From positions 2,790,001 to 2,854,000 of the forward strand of contig NC_015717.1 in NCBI RefSeq assembly GCF_000253295.1: a stretch of DNA of 64,000 bases. Reading direction: 5' to 3'. Below are positions 26,546 to 35,897 of this stretch, in pieces (position 1 is the stretch's first letter; the number at the start of each line of letters is the position of its first letter). The notes beneath the pieces were generated by a model. The model was not told the DNA's origin. It saw only the letters and a list, made by a program, of their open reading frames with translations, and searched no databases. This DNA is from Hyphomicrobium sp. MC1. GTDB lineage: Bacteria > Pseudomonadota > Alphaproteobacteria > Rhizobiales > Hyphomicrobiaceae. A program made the position numbers and the translations under genes.

Positions 26546-27287
26546 CGTAGCGCGCTCCGAGCAGGAATTCGGCGTTGCCGGAACCACCGAGAATGGGCGA
26601 CGGCATATCGCCGACGACCGTCCAGCCGGGTTGTGTGGCGAGCCATTCGCGGACGCTGGCCAGCGCGCCCAGACGCGCGGCTTCATCGCGTACGATGCCG
26701 CCGCTGCCGACGTTATCGCGGCCGACTTCGAACTGCGGCTTTACGAGGATCACAGCCCAAGCTCCGCGTGAAGCGAACGGCAAAACAGTGCCCAAAACCT
26801 TCGTGACGGATATGAAGCTGACATCGACCACGACGGCGGAAACGCTCTCTGTTATTTCGTTTGGCGTCAGCGCACGCGCATCGATATTTTCGAGTGAAAT
26901 GACGCGTGGATCGTCTTTCAGGCGCGCGTGCAGCTGACTGGTGCCGACGTCGACGGCATAAACGCGCTGCGCCCCCTGTTCCAGAAGCACCTCGGTGAAG
27001 CCCCCGGTCGAAGCGCCGATATCGAGCGCAACGCGATCCGTGGGATCGAAGCCGAAGCGCGCGAGCGCGGCAGAGAGCTTTTCCGCGCCGCGCGAAACGT
27101 AGCCCGGCGCATCCGAGGCAACGGCGATGGCGAGATCGTCTTTCACGTCGAAGGCCGGTTTGTTGCAAACAGCGCCGCCGACCGAGACGAAGCCGCGCTT
27201 TATAAGGTCCTGAGCGCGGGCGCGCGACGGCGCGAGTCCGCGGGTCACCAGCATCTGATCGAGGCGCATCACCGGGCCGTCAGTCAA
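26538..27287 (-). CDS. tlyA: TlyA-type rRNA 2'-O-methyltransferase
   Basis: The 249-residue protein has an N-terminal S4 RNA-binding domain (MRLDQMLVTRGLAPSRARAQ) and a FtsJ-type SAM domain (ALDIGASTGGFTEVLLEQGA, then VVVDVSFIS and LVKPQFE). TlyA enzymes methylate ribose in 16S and 23S rRNA; older annotation calls them hemolysin A. It lies in the usual alphaproteobacterial place between dxs and the RNA methyltransferase gene, with a DoxX gene inserted before it. Confidence 0.92.
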   Translation of the reverse strand: MTDGPVMRLDQMLVTRGLAPSRARAQDLIKRGFVSVGGAVCNKPAFDVKDDLAIAVASDAPGYVSRGAEKLSAALARFGFDPTDRVALDIGASTGGFTEVLLEQGAQRVYAVDVGTSQLHARLKDDPRVISLENIDARALTPNEITESVSAVVVDVSFISVTKVLGTVLPFASRGAWAVILVKPQFEVGRDNVGSGGIVRDEAARLGALASVREWLATQPGWTVVGDMPSPILGGSGNAEFLLGARYDG

Positions 27288-27296
27288 ATGTCAACG

Positions 27297-27665
27297 TCAG
27301 TCGGGCCGGATGGCGTAGCGGCCGGAGCCGTTCGCGAACAGCAGCAGGAAGCCGCCGGCCATGCAGACGTTCTTCATGAAGTTCGTCATCTGGGCCTGGT
27401 CGGCGAAGTTGCTGTGAAAAACGGCTGCGGCTGCCAAGCAAAACGCGGCAAGCGCCAAACCGGCATAACGAGAGAAGACACCTAACAGCACGGCAAGGCC
27501 GCCGATGACCTCAAGTGCGATGACGAGCGGCAGCAAGTTTCCCGGCAAGCCGTGCGATTCCATGTAGGCCTGCGTCTGCGCGTAGCCGGAAACCTTGTTG
27601 ATACCTGCAGTGACGAAAATAGCAGACAAAAGTACCCGTGCGGCCAAGCTGACGAGCGCATGCAT
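27297..27665 (-). CDS. DoxX family membrane protein
   Basis: This 122-residue protein has four hydrophobic helices in the DoxX/MauE pattern (LAARVLLSAIFVTAGINKVSG at the start, PLVIALEVIGGLAVLLGV in the middle). Proteins of this family are inner-membrane and act in redox or thiosulfate-related processes, but no specific role can be given. It sits ten bases ahead of tlyA and 46 after dxs on the same strand, so it is co-transcribed with the isoprenoid gene. Confidence 0.85.
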   Translation of the reverse strand: MHALVSLAARVLLSAIFVTAGINKVSGYAQTQAYMESHGLPGNLLPLVIALEVIGGLAVLLGVFSRYAGLALAAFCLAAAAVFHSNFADQAQMTNFMKNVCMAGGFLLLFANGSGRYAIRPD

Positions 27666-27711
27666 GTTTGTTCTCCCGAACGGCGAGCTGGTTAACGCGC
27701 AGATGTGCGCG

Positions 27712-29619
27712 TCATGCCCGCTCGCTTAGCATGTCTGCGCGGCCAAGGGCAGCAAAGACCGTCTCGACGATGCCTGAGGCATTAAGCCGTGCGGCTTCGT
27801 ACATGGCTTCGGGTTTGCCATGGTCGATGAAGACATCGGGCAAAACTTTGGGACGGACGCGAAGCCCGCGATCCAGCAAGCCCTCATTTGAGAGAAACTG
27901 CAGAACGTGGCTGCCGAAGCCGCCGATGGAACCTTCTTCCACGGTCACCAGGACTTCGTGATTAGTCGCGAGGTCGCGAATGAGGGCCTCGTCCAGCGGT
28001 TTTGCAAAGCGTGCGTCGGCGACCGTCGTGGACAGGCCGAAGCTCGCAAGCTGATCGGCCGCCTTCAGACACTCCGCGAGCCGGGTGCCAAGTGAAAGCA
28101 ACGCGACCTTCGAGCCTTGCCGCACGATACGGCCCTTGCCGATTTCGAGCGGAATGCCTTCGGCCGGAAGCTCTACGCCGACGCCCTCGCCGCGCGGATA
28201 GCGCAGCGCGCTCGGGCGGTCGTCGATCTGTGCTTGGGTCGCGACCATGTGGACGAGTTCGGCTTCGTCGGCCGCCGCCATGATGACGAAATCCGGAAGG
28301 CAGGCGAGATAGGCGACGTCGAATGATCCGGCATGCGTTGCGCCGTCGGCGCCGACGAGACCAGCGCGGTCAATTGCGAAGCGGACCGGCAGCTTCTGAA
28401 TGGCGACGTCGTGCACGACCTGATCGTAGGCGCGCTGCAGGAAGGTCGAGTAGATTGCCGTGAAAGGCTTATAACCCTCCGCCGCGAGTCCTGCCGCGAA
28501 CGTGACGGCATGCTGCTCAGCGATGCCGACATCGAACGTGCGATCGGGAAATTCCTTGCCAAAATAGTCAAGCCCCGTACCGGACGGCATCGCGGCGGTG
28601 ATCGCGACGACGCGCTTATCCTTTCGCGCTTCAGCAATCAGGCTATCGGCAAACACCTTCGTATAGCTCGGCGCATTCGGCTTCGGCTTGTCCTGCGCAC
28701 CCGTCACGACGTTGAACTTATTCACGCCGTGATATTTATCCGGCGACGCTTCGGCTGGTGCGTAGCCCTTGCCCTTCTGCGTGACGACGTGGACGAGGAT
28801 CGGCCCCTGCTCCAGATCACGGACGTTCTTCAGAACGGGCAGAAGCTGCTCGAAGTTGTGACCGTCGATTGGGCCGACGTAATAAAAGCCGAGTTCTTCG
28901 AACCAAGCCCCGCCCTGCCACAGATGACGCGTATATTCTTCAACGCGCGCGGCGCGGCGCTCCCATGCTTTCGGCAGCATCTTGGCGAGCTGCTTGGCGT
29001 AGTCGCGAAGGTGGACGTAAGTACCGCTCGACGTCACACGTGCGAGATACGCCGAGAGCGCGCCCGTGGGCGGCGCAATCGACATATCGTTGTCATTAAG
29101 GACGACGATCAGCCGTTCGTTGCGAGCACCGGCATTGTTGATCGCTTCATAGGCCATGCCTGCGCTCATCGCGCCATCACCGATGACGGCGACGACGTTG
29201 TTCGACTTGCCAGTCAGGTCGCGCGCCACGGCCATGCCGAGCGCTGCGGAAATGGATGTGGACGAGTGCCCGGCGCCGAAAGGATCGTAGACGCTCTCCT
29301 CGCGATTGGTGAACCCCGCCAAACCGCCGGGCTGGCGCAAGGTGCGAATCCGGTCGCGGCGGCCGGTCAAAATTTTATGGGGATAAGCCTGATGGCCGAC
29401 GTCCCAGATCAGACGATCGTCCGGGGTGTTGAAGACCCAGTGCAACGCCACGGTCAATTCGATGACGCCAAGGCCCGCACCAAGATGGCCGCCCGTTACC
29501 GAAACGGCGTCAATCATCTCGTCGCGAAGCTCGGCCGCAAGCTGAGGCAGCTGATCTTCCGACAACTGACGCAATTCGTGCGGCGTCGCAATTTTATCGA
29601 GTAATGGTGTCTTGCTCAC
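27712..29619 (-). CDS. dxs: 1-Deoxy-D-xylulose-5-phosphate synthase
   Basis: Dxs joins pyruvate and glyceraldehyde 3-phosphate with thiamine diphosphate, opening the MEP pathway that feeds hopanoid, quinone and carotenoid synthesis. The 635-residue protein shows GHLGAGLGVIELTVALH, the ThDP motif GDGAMSAGMAYEAINNAG, the pyrimidine-binding GIAEQHAVTFAAGLA, and the C-terminal transketolase domain. GTG at 29619 is the start, with AAGG spaced seven bases upstream. xseB and an HDAC-like gene precede it, a common alphaproteobacterial order. Confidence 0.96.
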   Translation of the reverse strand: MSKTPLLDKIATPHELRQLSEDQLPQLAAELRDEMIDAVSVTGGHLGAGLGVIELTVALHWVFNTPDDRLIWDVGHQAYPHKILTGRRDRIRTLRQPGGLAGFTNREESVYDPFGAGHSSTSISAALGMAVARDLTGKSNNVVAVIGDGAMSAGMAYEAINNAGARNERLIVVLNDNDMSIAPPTGALSAYLARVTSSGTYVHLRDYAKQLAKMLPKAWERRAARVEEYTRHLWQGGAWFEELGFYYVGPIDGHNFEQLLPVLKNVRDLEQGPILVHVVTQKGKGYAPAEASPDKYHGVNKFNVVTGAQDKPKPNAPSYTKVFADSLIAEARKDKRVVAITAAMPSGTGLDYFGKEFPDRTFDVGIAEQHAVTFAAGLAAEGYKPFTAIYSTFLQRAYDQVVHDVAIQKLPVRFAIDRAGLVGADGATHAGSFDVAYLACLPDFVIMAAADEAELVHMVATQAQIDDRPSALRYPRGEGVGVELPAEGIPLEIGKGRIVRQGSKVALLSLGTRLAECLKAADQLASFGLSTTVADARFAKPLDEALIRDLATNHEVLVTVEEGSIGGFGSHVLQFLSNEGLLDRGLRVRPKVLPDVFIDHGKPEAMYEAARLNASGIVETVFAALGRADMLSERA

Positions 29620-29815
29620 AATAAAACCTTGATGCGGCGATCGGCTTTAGACCTAGAGCGCCCGAGACAGGCCGTTCGAAAGGGACGCTAGCATGCCTTT
29701 GGGCTATCTTCGATCCCCCAAAGAGCGCTGCTACGGACCGGATGTAATGCGCCCGCGTGCCGCAGACGTTTAAAAAACCAGTTGACGTCCAAACCGCCCA
29801 AAGCGGAATGACGCC

Positions 29816-30103
29816 TCAAAATGGCGCATCGCCGTTCTTGTCGAGTGGGGCAGTGCCTGACGGCGTGCCGTCAGCGCCAAGCGTCAGTTTTTCGACTTTG
29901 GCTTCAGCCGCTTTCAGCAGTCTGTCGCAATGGTCGCGCAATGCTTCGCCGCGCTCATAAATTTCAATGCTTTCTTCAAGCTCGACGTCGCCGCGTTCAA
30001 GCTTGCCGACAATGACCTCCAGCTCCTTCAAGGCGCGTTCGAAGGTCATCTCCTTGATGTCAGCAAAGCTTTTTGCCGGAGCCGGTTTGGTCGTCGTCGT
30101 CAT
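29816..30103 (-). CDS. xseB: Exodeoxyribonuclease VII small subunit
   Basis: XseB binds several copies per XseA to form exonuclease VII. The 95-residue product has the compact coiled-coil family core: MTFERALKELEVIVGKLERG, LEESIEIYERGEALRDHC and the LLKAAEAKVEKL tail. GCAGGA upstream favours ATG 30103 over an earlier in-frame start at 30127. It lies between the HDAC-like gene and dxs. Confidence 0.94.
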   Translation of the reverse strand: MTTTTKPAPAKSFADIKEMTFERALKELEVIVGKLERGDVELEESIEIYERGEALRDHCDRLLKAAEAKVEKLTLGADGTPSGTAPLDKNGDAPF

Positions 30104-30152
30104 AATCGTCCTGCTTTCGTGGCGCAAACGGGCGGATGTACCGAAATTCCGC

Positions 30153-31097
30153 TCAGACGTCTGCGTCCAGCAATGCCTTTACGTGGGCGGCGGTCGATAG
30201 GGCAAGCCCCTTCAGATCGTACCCGCCTTCGAGCATCGACACGATTCGCCCTTTTGCGTGGCGCCGCGCCATCTCCGCGAGCGCTTCAGTCGCCCAGCGG
30301 AAATCCTCCTCGACAAGTTCGAGCCCGGCAAGCGGATCGCGCTGATGCGCATCGAAGCCTGCGGAGATCAGCAGCACATCGGGGCTGAAATTGTGAAGAG
30401 GCGTCAGAATGCGGCTACGGAACGCCTCTTCGAATGCCTCGCGCCCGTCGCCGGAGCGCAGCGGCGCGTTGAATATATTGCCGACGCCGGTCTCGTTCAA
30501 CGCACCCGTACCCGGGAAGAGCGGCATCTGATGCGTCGAGCCGTAGAACAGGTCTTTGTCGGACCAGAAAATTTCCTGCGTACCGTTACCGTGATGGACG
30601 TCGAAATCCACGACGGCGACACGCTCGGCGCCGTACTTCGCGCGAGCATAATGCGCTGCGATCGCGATGTTATTGAAAAAACAGAAGCCCATCGCGCGAT
30701 TGCTCTCGGCGTGATGGCCGGGCGGACGGACCTGACAGAAGGCGTTCGTGACTTTGCCTTCCATGACGAGATCGACTGCATCGAGACCAGCGCCGACGGC
30801 GCGGCGCGCGGCCTCCCAGGTGCCGGCAGACGCGATGGTATCGGAATCGACATGGCGCGCCCCGCCATCAATGTGCTCGATAGCGGCTGTCACGTCAGCG
30901 AGGTGCGCTGGCCCGTGCGTCATTGCGATATAGGTTTTGTCATCCTCACGCAGCGGTGCGTCGCGATGAAAAAGATCGTCGAAGACTGAAGCGGAAAGCG
31001 CCTTGTCGATCGCCCGCATCCGGTCCGGCCGCTCGGGATGATGCTCGCCGGTATCGTGTTCCAGAAAAGCCGGATGGGTGATCAGGACCGTCGTCAT
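30153..31097 (-). CDS. Histone deacetylase family protein (acetylpolyamine or acuC type)
   Basis: The 314-residue zinc amidohydrolase shows the class II HDAC pattern: EHHPERPDRM, the catalytic His pair in RPPGHHAE, zinc ligands in VVDFDVHHGNGTQ and the ISAGFDAHQRDPL Asp. These bacterial proteins deacetylate acetylpolyamines or acetylated proteins; the substrate here is not evident. It is the first gene of the run leading to xseB (49 bases apart) and dxs. Confidence 0.92.
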   Translation of the reverse strand: MTTVLITHPAFLEHDTGEHHPERPDRMRAIDKALSASVFDDLFHRDAPLREDDKTYIAMTHGPAHLADVTAAIEHIDGGARHVDSDTIASAGTWEAARRAVGAGLDAVDLVMEGKVTNAFCQVRPPGHHAESNRAMGFCFFNNIAIAAHYARAKYGAERVAVVDFDVHHGNGTQEIFWSDKDLFYGSTHQMPLFPGTGALNETGVGNIFNAPLRSGDGREAFEEAFRSRILTPLHNFSPDVLLISAGFDAHQRDPLAGLELVEEDFRWATEALAEMARRHAKGRIVSMLEGGYDLKGLALSTAAHVKALLDADV

Positions 31098-31122
31098 TTA
31101 TCGCGAGGGTGGCTCCGAAGCG

Positions 31123-32007
31123 TTATGAGGTCAATTCCGACAGTCGCGCGATCTGCACGCCGGGCGGGGGTTTACTGTCTGCAGGAACGAAGAAGTCCGG
31201 CGCCAGCGGCACCGATTTGTCGACGCGATAGGATCCAAAGTCTGTGACGCCGCCCACATCATAAAGAAACGTATCGTCGATCAGAAAGTTTCCGGTGAAC
31301 GTCTTCGCCGGTTGGTTAAAAACAAGGTGGGCCGCGTCGGCCACGATCTCTGGCGTCCGGCTCATGCGCATGAGCTTATCGCCGCCGAGAATATTCTGCA
31401 CGGCAGCCGTAGCAATGGTCGTACGCGGCCAGAGGGCGTTGACGGCAATGCCATTGGGTTTCAATTCGTCGGCGAGACCGAGCACGCAAAGGCTCATGCC
31501 GTATTTGGCAATCGAATACGCGACGTGGCCCGAGAACCATTTGGGATGCATATCGAGCGGCGGCGACAATGTGAGAATGTGCGGATTTTCGGCACGCTTC
31601 AGATGCGGCAGGCAGATCTTAGAGGTTAGAAACGTGCCGCGCGTGTTTACTGCGAACATCAGATCGAAACGCTTGATCTCGGTCTTTTCAATCGGCGTCA
31701 GCGATATGGCGCTGGCGTTGTTGACGCAAATGTCGATACCGCCGAAACGTTCAACCGTTTGCGCCACGGCGCGTTCGACATCCCCTTCGTTGCGAATATC
31801 GCATTCGAGCGCGAGCGCCGATCCGCCCTCCGCTTCGATCTCTTTTGCAGCCGAATGAATCGTGCCTTCGAGCTTGGGATTGGGATCGACCGTCTTGGCG
31901 GCGATGGCGATGTTGGCGCCGTCGCGGGCCGCTCTTTTCGCGATGGCCAATCCGATGCCGCGGCTCGCGCCCGTAATGAAGAGAGTCTTGCCCTTGAGTG
32001 CCGCCAT
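31123..32007 (-). CDS. Short-chain dehydrogenase (HSDL2-like)
   Basis: The 294-residue SDR has cofactor motif TGASRGIG, NNASA and catalytic YSIAK, with Ser replaced around LTLSPP. The N-terminal AAKTVDPNPKLEGTIH and central LWPRTTIATAAVQNI stretches are typical of the HSDL2-like group linked to fatty-acid metabolism. ATG 32007 starts the domain correctly; an upstream in-frame extension to 32220 has no family match. It follows the acyl-CoA dehydrogenase and hydratase genes on the same strand at 115 bases. Confidence 0.87.
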   Translation of the reverse strand: MAALKGKTLFITGASRGIGLAIAKRAARDGANIAIAAKTVDPNPKLEGTIHSAAKEIEAEGGSALALECDIRNEGDVERAVAQTVERFGGIDICVNNASAISLTPIEKTEIKRFDLMFAVNTRGTFLTSKICLPHLKRAENPHILTLSPPLDMHPKWFSGHVAYSIAKYGMSLCVLGLADELKPNGIAVNALWPRTTIATAAVQNILGGDKLMRMSRTPEIVADAAHLVFNQPAKTFTGNFLIDDTFLYDVGGVTDFGSYRVDKSVPLAPDFFVPADSKPPPGVQIARLSELTS

Positions 32008-32122
32008 GCCACTGCTCTCATTCCGACGCCAGACAGGAGATAGCCTAATCTCTTGGCGGACCCTAGGTAAGGGGTGACTTCGATTGCTTAAACAGGAAAG
32101 ACTGAGGCTCGGGATTTCCGAT

Positions 32123-32896
32123 TTATTCGGTTTTACGGAAATTCGGCGGGCGTTTCTCGAAAAAGGCCGTGAAAGCTTCGACGGCTTCAGGCGAGCGGAG
32201 GCGTTCGCGGAAGGCCGCAACCTCTTCGTCCATGCGGGCGAGAATTATCTCGGGGTCGCCACGCATCAAGCGGCGCGCAATGGCGAGCGCTTCCGGCGGT
32301 TTGGCGGAGAGCCGCTTGGCGGCGGCGAGTGCGGTGGCTTCAAGATCGCTCGCAGGCACGATGGCGTTGACGAAACCGGCAGCGAGTGCATCGTCAGCCG
32401 ACAACGGATCGCCGAGCGCCAACATGGCGAAGGCCCGCGTGTAGCCCATACGGGCCGGCATCAGCAGGCTTGAGGCGGCTTCGGGCACCACACCGAGATC
32501 AAGAAACGGAGTGGCGAACGTCGCGTCCGGCGCGGCGTAGACAAGATCGCAATGGAACAGCAGCGTCGTGCCGATGCCAATGGCGTTGCCATCGACGGCG
32601 GCGATCAGCGGCTTCTTGACGACCGGCAATAGGCGGATGAAGCGCACGACATTCTTGTCGAGGCCACCGGTGCCGCGTGCGGTGGCAAGAAAGTCGCCGA
32701 TGTCATTGCCAGCCGTGAATACGCCGCCCGAGCCGGTGAGAATGTGCGCGGCAATCGTATCGTCCGCGTCTCCCGCTTCGATGGCATCGGCTAGCTTGCC
32801 GTACATGGCGCCGGTCAGCGCGTTTTTCTTCTCGGGTCGAGCGATGCGGAGAATCTGGATGGGGCCATCGCGCCAGATTGCGATTTCTGCTGTCAT
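32123..32896 (-). CDS. Enoyl-CoA hydratase/isomerase family protein
   Basis: This 257-residue crotonase-fold protein has the oxyanion-hole residues in FTAGNDIGDF and AVDGNAIGIGTTLLFHCD and a Glu position in PEAASSLL. It adds water to or isomerises a 2-enoyl-CoA. Its ATG overlaps the acyl-CoA dehydrogenase stop in an ATGA junction, so the two act as consecutive steps on the same acyl-CoA, which is not identified. Confidence 0.91.
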   Translation of the reverse strand: MTAEIAIWRDGPIQILRIARPEKKNALTGAMYGKLADAIEAGDADDTIAAHILTGSGGVFTAGNDIGDFLATARGTGGLDKNVVRFIRLLPVVKKPLIAAVDGNAIGIGTTLLFHCDLVYAAPDATFATPFLDLGVVPEAASSLLMPARMGYTRAFAMLALGDPLSADDALAAGFVNAIVPASDLEATALAAAKRLSAKPPEALAIARRLMRGDPEIILARMDEEVAAFRERLRSPEAVEAFTAFFEKRPPNFRKTE

Positions 32897-34662
32897 GCGA
32901 ACACCGCTCCATGCGCATCGACCAGCACGGCATCTGCGCCGTGTTGCACGGCATCAGACAGACCGCGGGCTTCGGTCAGAATATTTTCGGCGAAGAACCG
33001 CGCGATTACGATGTAGGGCGATGCAGCGTCTTTCGCGAGGGCACCCTTCGCGAGGTATGTGCCGCCCGTGACGAGGCTCATGAGCCGCAGAAAGGGCGTC
33101 GCGGACGCCAGCGCCTTTTCTTGATTACCGGGAAGCATTTGCGCCATCCAGAGGGTGGCCGTTTGAAGTGCACTCAAGCCTTCCATCAAGCGCTGCGTCA
33201 TGTGACCGAACTCGCCGCGTTTTGCAGCGCGCACTGCGGCGATAATGGCGCCGAGTTCCCCGAGCAGGCTCGTCATCGCAGAGCCGCCGTCGAGCGTCAG
33301 CTTGCGCGTGACGAGGTCGATGGCCTGGATGCCGTTCGTGCCTTCGTAGATCGGCAGGATTCGCGCGTCACGCAGGAATTGCGCAGCCCCCGTCTCTTCG
33401 ACGAAGCCCATGCCGCCATGCACTTGAACGCCGAGAGAAGCGACCTCGTTGGCAATATCGGTAGAGAAGGCTTTTGCGAGCGGCGTCAGCAGAACGGCGC
33501 GATTGCGGGCTGCGACACGCTCTTTTTCATCTGTCGCACGATTGGCGACGTCGAGTTCCTTGGCGGTCGCGTAACAGAGCATGCGGGCGGCCTGCGTCAG
33601 AGATTTCATCGTCAGCAGCATGCGGCGCACATCGGCGTGCTCGATAATCGGGCTCATGCTGCCGGGATCTTTGGCCGCGAAGCTTTTGCCCTGAAGACGT
33701 TCCTTGGCGTAGGTGACAGCGTGCTGCGTCGCGCTTTCCGCAACGCCCACGCCTTGCGCGCCGACACCGAGCCGGGCGGCGTTCATCATCACGAACATGT
33801 TCGCGAGGCCGCGGTTTTCTTCGCCGACGAGGTATCCGATCGCGCCGCCGTTCTCGCCGAACTTCATGACACAGGTCGGGCTTGCCATGATGCCGAGCTT
33901 ATGTTCGACACCGGCACAGATGACATCGTTGCGCTCGCCGAGCGAGCCGTCGTCACCCACAAGAAACTTAGGGACGAGAAACAGCGAGATGCCGCGCGTT
34001 CCGGCCGGCGCATCGGGCAGCCGCGCTAGGACGAGATGGATGATGTTCTCAGCCATCCCATGCTCACCCCAGGTGATGAAAATCTTCGTGCCGGTTATAC
34101 GGTATGTTCCATCGCCTTGCGGCACTGCACGCGTCGAGAGCGGGCTCAGATCGGAGCCCGCGTGCGGCTCGGTCAGGTTCATGGTGCCGGTCCATTCGCC
34201 CGCCACCATTTTGGGGAGATATTTCGCTTTCAGCGCGTCGCTTCCGCCCGCTTCAATGGCATGAATGGCGCCCTGCGTCAGAAGCGGGCAGAGACCGAAA
34301 GACACATTCGCAGCGTTCCAAATTTCGCCGACAGGTGTGGCAGCGATTTCGGGCAAATCCTGGCCGCCGTATGCCTCCGAGCATGGCAGCGTGCTCCAGC
34401 CGCCCGCGACGAACGCTTGGTAGGCCTCGGCAAAGCCCGGAGGGGTTGTCACCTTTCCGTCAATGAGCTTGGAGCCGATACGGTCGCCTATTGCGTTCAA
34501 AGGTGCTAGGACCTCGGCGCCGAAATTTCCTGCCTCTTGGATGACGGCGATTATCGTTTCGCGGTCAAGCCCCGGATAGAGGCCGCGAGCGCCCATATCG
34601 CTGAGGCCCGCCACCGTCTCAAGGGCAAAGACAATGTCGTCTAGGGGAGCCTGATAGGTCAT
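32893..34662 (-). CDS. Acyl-CoA dehydrogenase, long type with C-terminal domain
   Basis: At 589 residues this is the long acyl-CoA dehydrogenase subgroup that also contains DmdC and FadE5. The FAD-binding MNLTEPHAGSDLS and IFITWGEHG regions are present, the catalytic Glu lies in PIYEGTNGIQA, and an extra C-terminal helical domain follows LVTRKLTLDGG. It oxidises an acyl-CoA to a 2-enoyl-CoA, passing electrons to ETF. It begins a three-gene set with the hydratase and SDR and is divergent from the Sua5 gene. Confidence 0.92.
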   Translation of the reverse strand: MTYQAPLDDIVFALETVAGLSDMGARGLYPGLDRETIIAVIQEAGNFGAEVLAPLNAIGDRIGSKLIDGKVTTPPGFAEAYQAFVAGGWSTLPCSEAYGGQDLPEIAATPVGEIWNAANVSFGLCPLLTQGAIHAIEAGGSDALKAKYLPKMVAGEWTGTMNLTEPHAGSDLSPLSTRAVPQGDGTYRITGTKIFITWGEHGMAENIIHLVLARLPDAPAGTRGISLFLVPKFLVGDDGSLGERNDVICAGVEHKLGIMASPTCVMKFGENGGAIGYLVGEENRGLANMFVMMNAARLGVGAQGVGVAESATQHAVTYAKERLQGKSFAAKDPGSMSPIIEHADVRRMLLTMKSLTQAARMLCYATAKELDVANRATDEKERVAARNRAVLLTPLAKAFSTDIANEVASLGVQVHGGMGFVEETGAAQFLRDARILPIYEGTNGIQAIDLVTRKLTLDGGSAMTSLLGELGAIIAAVRAAKRGEFGHMTQRLMEGLSALQTATLWMAQMLPGNQEKALASATPFLRLMSLVTGGTYLAKGALAKDAASPYIVIARFFAENILTEARGLSDAVQHGADAVLVDAHGAVFA

Positions 34663-34743
34663 GGATCGTCTCTCGGTGCCGTTCGGTTTTCCATCAGGAC
34701 ACTAAGCCGAACGAAAGTACAAGCAAACCAGGTGACATACCAA

Positions 34744-35712
34744 ATGCTGGGCAGGATCGTACCCGCCAACAAAGAATGGATTGCCGAAGCCGGACAAATG
34801 ATCCGAGCGGGTGCGCTCGTCGCATTTCCGACTGAAACCGTGTACGGACTCGGTGCCGACGCAACCAATGGTGAAGCGGTCGCTCGCATTTTCGAAGCCA
34901 AGGGCCGGCCGATTTTCAATCCGCTTATCGTACATGTTCTCGGACTGGAGCAGGCACTCATCATCGGCGTGCTTTCGCCCGCTGCGCGTCGTCTGATAGA
35001 AGCGTTCTGGCCCGGTCCTTTGACGCTCGTGGTGCCGCGCACCGAGACGACGGACGTCAGTCAGCTCGTCTCGGCAGGACTTCCGACCGTTGCACTGCGG
35101 TCTCCTGATCATCCGGTTGCACGCGCGCTTCTCGCGGAAGCCCATCGTCCGCTGGCGGCCCCGTCCGCCAATCGCTCGGGGCACGTCAGCGCGACACGCG
35201 CCGAGCATGTTGCGGCCGACATCGGCGGCAAGGCCGCGCTCATTCTTGATGACGGCCCGACGAAACTCGGGCTCGAGTCAACGGTGGTCAGTCTTGTCGA
35301 CGGTGCCCCGGTGCTGTTGCGTCCCGGCGCCATCACCGCGGAAGCAATTGAAGAAGTTATCGGAGAGCGCCTGATACGGCGCGAAGAAGCAGGCGATCAT
35401 CTCACATCGCCTGGGCAGCTTGCGAGCCACTATGCGCCACGCGCGCGCTTGCGTCTGAATGCCTATGAGTGGAAACCGAGCGAAGCAGTGATGGCGTTCG
35501 GTGCGATCTCGGAGCAACCGGCACGCGCCTTCGTCAACATCAGCGAGGGCGGCGACTTGATCGAGGCGGCGGCAAATCTTTTTGCGACGCTGCGTACGCT
35601 CGATGCTTCCGGGGCGGACTCCATCGCGGTAACGCCTATTCCGCAGAACGGCCTCGGAGAAGCGATCAACGACCGGTTGCGGCGGGCGGCAGCGCCTCGT
35701 GAGCACCTCTAG
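34744..35712 (+). CDS. L-threonylcarbamoyladenylate synthase (Sua5 type)
   Basis: This makes threonylcarbamoyl-AMP from Thr, bicarbonate and ATP for the t6A37 modification of tRNAs reading ANN codons. At 322 residues it is the Sua5 form, with the YrdC domain (ALVAFPTETVYGLGADA, KGRPIFNPL, APSANRSGHVS) and a C-terminal Sua5 domain after the linker with SPGQLASHYAPRA. AGGTGA spaced eight bases ahead favours ATG 34744 over GTG 34732. Its TAG stop shares the tetranucleotide CTAG with the convergent small gene. Confidence 0.94.
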   Translation: MLGRIVPANKEWIAEAGQMIRAGALVAFPTETVYGLGADATNGEAVARIFEAKGRPIFNPLIVHVLGLEQALIIGVLSPAARRLIEAFWPGPLTLVVPRTETTDVSQLVSAGLPTVALRSPDHPVARALLAEAHRPLAAPSANRSGHVSATRAEHVAADIGGKAALILDDGPTKLGLESTVVSLVDGAPVLLRPGAITAEAIEEVIGERLIRREEAGDHLTSPGQLASHYAPRARLRLNAYEWKPSEAVMAFGAISEQPARAFVNISEGGDLIEAAANLFATLRTLDASGADSIAVTPIPQNGLGEAINDRLRRAAAPREHL

Positions 35713-35897
35713 AAGCTGCTGACCATCACCACGATCTTATTGACAAGCGGTGCGAGGATCGGGCTTTGCGCCACGAACCCGTTGAACGTGTCCCGCACCG
35801 ACCCGAACGCATGCATGATGCAGGGAATGGCAGCGTAGATGCCGCCATAAAGCAATGCCGTGCTGATTCCGTTCGTGATCAGGTACCGACGCAACAT
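35709..35897 (-). CDS. Small hydrophobic protein, unknown
   Basis: The 62-residue product has one clear hydrophobic segment (GISTALLYGGIYAAIPCIM) and a second weaker one at the C-terminus. A G-rich ribosome site (GGGGGGCAGGA) sits just ahead of ATG. I do not recognise it. Its stop codon overlaps that of the convergent Sua5 gene. Confidence 0.5.
   Translation of the reverse strand: MLRRYLITNGISTALLYGGIYAAIPCIMHAFGSVRDTFNGFVAQSPILAPLVNKIVVMVSSF

Noticed and set aside
28333..29604. Long open frame (423 codons) antisense to dxs, and similar ones antisense to ppdK, selA, selB and the HlyD gene
   Set aside because: They follow the codon structure of the real genes in high-GC DNA, lack ribosome sites and family resemblance.
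34680..34713. Inverted repeat CGTTCGG/CCGAACG between the divergent acyl-CoA dehydrogenase and Sua5 genes
   Set aside because: Seven-base arms with a 20-base spacer are too weak to call an operator without more copies.
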